This document shows, piece after piece, positions 4,817 through 6,401 of a DNA stretch of 6,401 nucleotides. Each line of letters starts with the position of its first letter. The stretch's first letter is position 1. Made by a program: the position numbers and the translations under genes. Source of the stretch: a bacterium. GTDB lineage: Bacteria > Ratteibacteria > UBA8468 > B48-G9 > JAFGKM01. The stretch spans positions 1 through 6,401 of the forward strand of contig JAGHCG010000044.1 of NCBI GenBank assembly GCA_021160565.1, written 5' to 3'. The notes below the pieces were generated by a model. It saw only the letters and a program-made list of their open reading frames with translations. It was not told the origin of the DNA and ran no database searches.

Positions 4817-5923
4817 ATGGAAAAGAAATTAAAACATCTGGGTATCCTTGCACAGTTTGAAATGAGTAATTACCTGACAAAAGAACCTTTTAAAGGACAT
4901 TCTTTTATTTATCCCTCTGTTGCCGGTGGGAAAATCATACCAATTTTTAAAATTCTTCTGAGTAATTACTGTAAATTTAACTGTCTCTACTGCGCCAACA
5001 GAAAAGATAGAGATTGTCCAAGATACAGGTTAAGTCCGGATTTTCTTGCAGAAACATTTTTTAACTTCTGGAAGAAAAATTATGTTGCAGGACTTTTTTT
5101 ATCCTCTTCCATAGATGGTGATGTAAACGAAATTCAGGAAAAAATAATAGAAACTGCAAAAATCTTGAGAAAAAAATTTAATTATCCTGGATATATTCAT
5201 CTAAAAATTCTTCCTGGTGCAGACCCTTATTTAATAAAAAAAGCATCAATTTATGCTGATAGGCTCTCTCTTAATATGGAAACAGTCTCAACAACTCTGC
5301 TGAAGAAAATTTCAAAAGAGAAAGATTTTTCAAAATCTCTTTTGAAAACTTTAAAAAATCTCTCAATTATAAACCAGGAAAGAGGGTTAAAATCAGGTAT
5401 TACAACTCAGTTTATTGTGGGAAGTGAAAATGAAAAGGATAAGGATATTCTGGGTTTTTCCTTTTATCTTTACAGAAATCTGAAATTAAGAAAAATTTAT
5501 TACAGTGGATTTTCTCCAGTTCCAGCAACTCCTCTTGAAAACAAAACTCCCTGTGAATTCAAAAGAATTTTAAGATTGTATCAGGCAGACACCCTTATAA
5601 GAAAATATGGATTTAGGTCAGATGAAATAATTTTTGACGAAGAAGGAAATCTGGATAAAGATAAAGACCCAAAAGAAAAATGGGCAGAGAAAAACCCTTC
5701 CTTTTTCCCTGTGGAGATAACCAAAGATGATTTTGAAATTCTTATAAGAGTTCCTGGAATTGGTTTTCAAACAGCAAAAAAGATAATTAAGGTAAGGAAA
5801 GAAACAAAAATTACTCCTGAAATTCTGAAAAAAATAGGGGTTAGGAAAAAATCTTTCCAGTATATAACTGTTTCTGGTAAAAATATAGTAGAGGAAAATA
5901 ATGAAAAAGAAGATGAGTTTTAA
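4817..5923 (+). CDS. Radical SAM protein with C-terminal helix-hairpin-helix, putative DNA repair/modification
   Basis: The protein has 368 residues and probably uses a 4Fe-4S cluster to cleave S-adenosylmethionine and start radical chemistry. The cluster motif is Cys52-x3-Cys56-x2-Cys59 in NYCKFNCLYCANR. Segments typical of the COG4277-type family follow: GLFLSSSI at 92-99, HLKILPGAD at 128-136, ADRLSLNMET near 147, GFSPVPATPLE and RLYQAD further on. FFPVEI (296-301) leads into a helix-hairpin-helix LIRVPGIGFQTAKKI at 309-323, a nonspecific DNA-binding motif. Family members are annotated as putative DNA modification or repair enzymes, but the reaction is unknown to me. Some relatives are paired with a uracil-DNA glycosylase-like gene; none is visible before the window ends. 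The ATG at 4817 has no Shine-Dalgarno. The next Met, residue 16, would remove conserved N-terminal sequence (LGILAQFE). The charged tail after about 355 is not conserved. Confidence 0.88.
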   Translation: MEKKLKHLGILAQFEMSNYLTKEPFKGHSFIYPSVAGGKIIPIFKILLSNYCKFNCLYCANRKDRDCPRYRLSPDFLAETFFNFWKKNYVAGLFLSSSIDGDVNEIQEKIIETAKILRKKFNYPGYIHLKILPGADPYLIKKASIYADRLSLNMETVSTTLLKKISKEKDFSKSLLKTLKNLSIINQERGLKSGITTQFIVGSENEKDKDILGFSFYLYRNLKLRKIYYSGFSPVPATPLENKTPCEFKRILRLYQADTLIRKYGFRSDEIIFDEEGNLDKDKDPKEKWAEKNPSFFPVEITKDDFEILIRVPGIGFQTAKKIIKVRKETKITPEILKKIGVRKKSFQYITVSGKNIVEENNEKEDEF

Positions 5924-5962
5924 AATACTCTCTTTGAAGATATATAAGAAAACAAATAAAAA

Positions 5963-6401
5963 ATGGAAAAATTATTGAAAAAAAATTTTTTTACAACAGG
6001 TGAAATTGGGAAGATATTTGGTGTTTCAAGAATTTCTGTGTACAAATGGATAAAAGGAGGAAAATTAAAAGCATTCAGAATACCTGGTGGGAAATTTAGA
6101 GTTTACAGAAAAGACCTTATAGAATTTGTTAAAAAAAGTGGATTGAGAGGGTATGATGAGATTTTAAAAGAACCATTGAAAATCTTAATAGTTGACGATG
6201 ATGAAAAAATTCTTGAAACATTAAAAAATTATCTTGAAAAAAGAAATCCAGATTTTAATATTATGTGTGCAACAAACGGATATGAAGCAGGAAAGAAAAT
6301 CTCCAAATTTAAACCAGATGTTGTAATACTTGACATTTTCATGCCAGGAATTGATGGGTTTGAAGTTTGTAGAGATATAATAACAGACCCTTCAACAAAA
6401 G
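5963..6401 (+). CDS. Helix-turn-helix/response-regulator receiver fusion, partial (right edge)
   Basis: The open frame runs off the window after 146 codons. Residues 9-58 form an excisionase/MerR-type helix-turn-helix: FFTTGEIGKIFGVSRISVYK (9-28), W29, IPGGKFRVYRKDLIEF (40-55), as in excisionase-family DNA-binding domains. After a short linker, a receiver domain begins at 72 (LKILIVDDDEKI). Its acidic pair is Asp78-Asp79, and the phospho-acceptor is Asp124 in LDIFMPGIDGFEV. The domain order is the reverse of ordinary response regulators. The protein therefore probably binds DNA with its N-terminus and is switched by phosphorylation of the following domain, with no kinase in view. An in-frame stop at 5957-5959 makes the ATG at 5963 the only possible Met start before the HTH. 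There is no Shine-Dalgarno. The gap from the radical SAM gene is 39 bp, so the two could be cotranscribed. More domains may follow beyond the edge. Confidence 0.85.
   Translation, partial: MEKLLKKNFFTTGEIGKIFGVSRISVYKWIKGGKLKAFRIPGGKFRVYRKDLIEFVKKSGLRGYDEILKEPLKILIVDDDEKILETLKNYLEKRNPDFNIMCATNGYEAGKKISKFKPDVVILDIFMPGIDGFEVCRDIITDPSTK

Noticed and set aside
5936..5962. AT-rich TATATAAG before the HTH-receiver gene, considered as its promoter.
   Set aside because: No -35-like hexamer lies 16-18 bp upstream, and the spacing to the ATG does not match the leaderless pattern. Base composition explains it.
5901..5978. A 25-codon lysine-rich frame starting ATGAAAAAGAAG, preceded by GAGG, overlapping the end of the radical SAM gene and the start of the HTH-receiver gene.
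   Set aside because: It is very short, falls in A-rich sequence where such frames arise by chance, and shows no recognisable motif. It might couple translation to the next gene, but nothing supports it as a protein.
1..6401. Search by eye for tRNA genes, CRISPR repeats, insertion-sequence ends, toxin-antitoxin pairs and riboswitches.
   Set aside because: No spaced direct-repeat array, transposase, terminal inverted repeats, tRNA-like T-loop with paired arms or conserved riboswitch core was seen. The window is mostly filled by housekeeping genes.

Overview
This is an AT-rich bacterial window with AGA/AAA-heavy codon use and lysine-rich proteins. It carries a core of information-processing genes: an HU protein, signal peptidase I, DnaG primase and the primary sigma factor RpoD. 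The DnaG CHC2 zinc finger, the full RpoD region set 1.1-4 and the HU protein show that it is bacterial chromosome, not plasmid or phage. The phylum cannot be fixed by eye. The protein style, the HTH-receiver fusion at the right edge and a probable uroporphyrinogen decarboxylase-family (URO-D) remnant would suit an uncultured, perhaps thermophilic or anaerobic lineage (Omnitrophota-like is one guess), but this is weak inference.

Layout. Positions 1-400 hold hup, with its own promoter, a near-ideal Shine-Dalgarno (SD) and a strong hairpin terminator. lepB (890-399, minus) converges on hup, and its stop codon lies inside the same hairpin. Positions 891-972 form a compact divergent control region. 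It holds two good sigma-70 promoters (dnaG to the right, lepB to the left) that overlap by 18 bp, a 14-bp palindrome and two 10-bp-phased repeats. The predicted lepB transcript would begin at or within a base or two of its ATG, making it leaderless. From 973 to 4637, dnaG, rpoD and an uncharacterised metallo-beta-lactamase-fold hydrolase run tightly spaced in one direction. This is a macromolecular-synthesis-type operon without rpsU and with a hydrolase added at its end.

Positions 4638-4816 have no intact gene. The minus strand there reads as the N-terminus and, in another frame, the C-terminus of what looks like a URO-D-family protein, as if the middle of the gene had been deleted. Positions 4817-5923 encode a radical SAM protein with a C-terminal helix-hairpin-helix DNA-binding motif, probably DNA repair or modification. 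From 5963 to the right edge runs an incomplete gene for an excisionase/MerR-type helix-turn-helix joined to a response-regulator receiver domain. This is the reverse of the usual receiver-then-DNA-binding order.

How the genes fit together. Most of the window serves replication priming, transcription initiation, nucleoid structure and protein export, which is ordinary housekeeping. I see no convincing new multi-gene system. The points most worth a second look are the interlocked divergent promoter with a leaderless lepB, the collapsed URO-D gene, the unexplained hydrolase in the dnaG-rpoD operon, and the reversed HTH-receiver protein. hup, dnaG and rpoD have good SD sites, whereas lepB, the radical SAM gene and the HTH-receiver gene have none visible.
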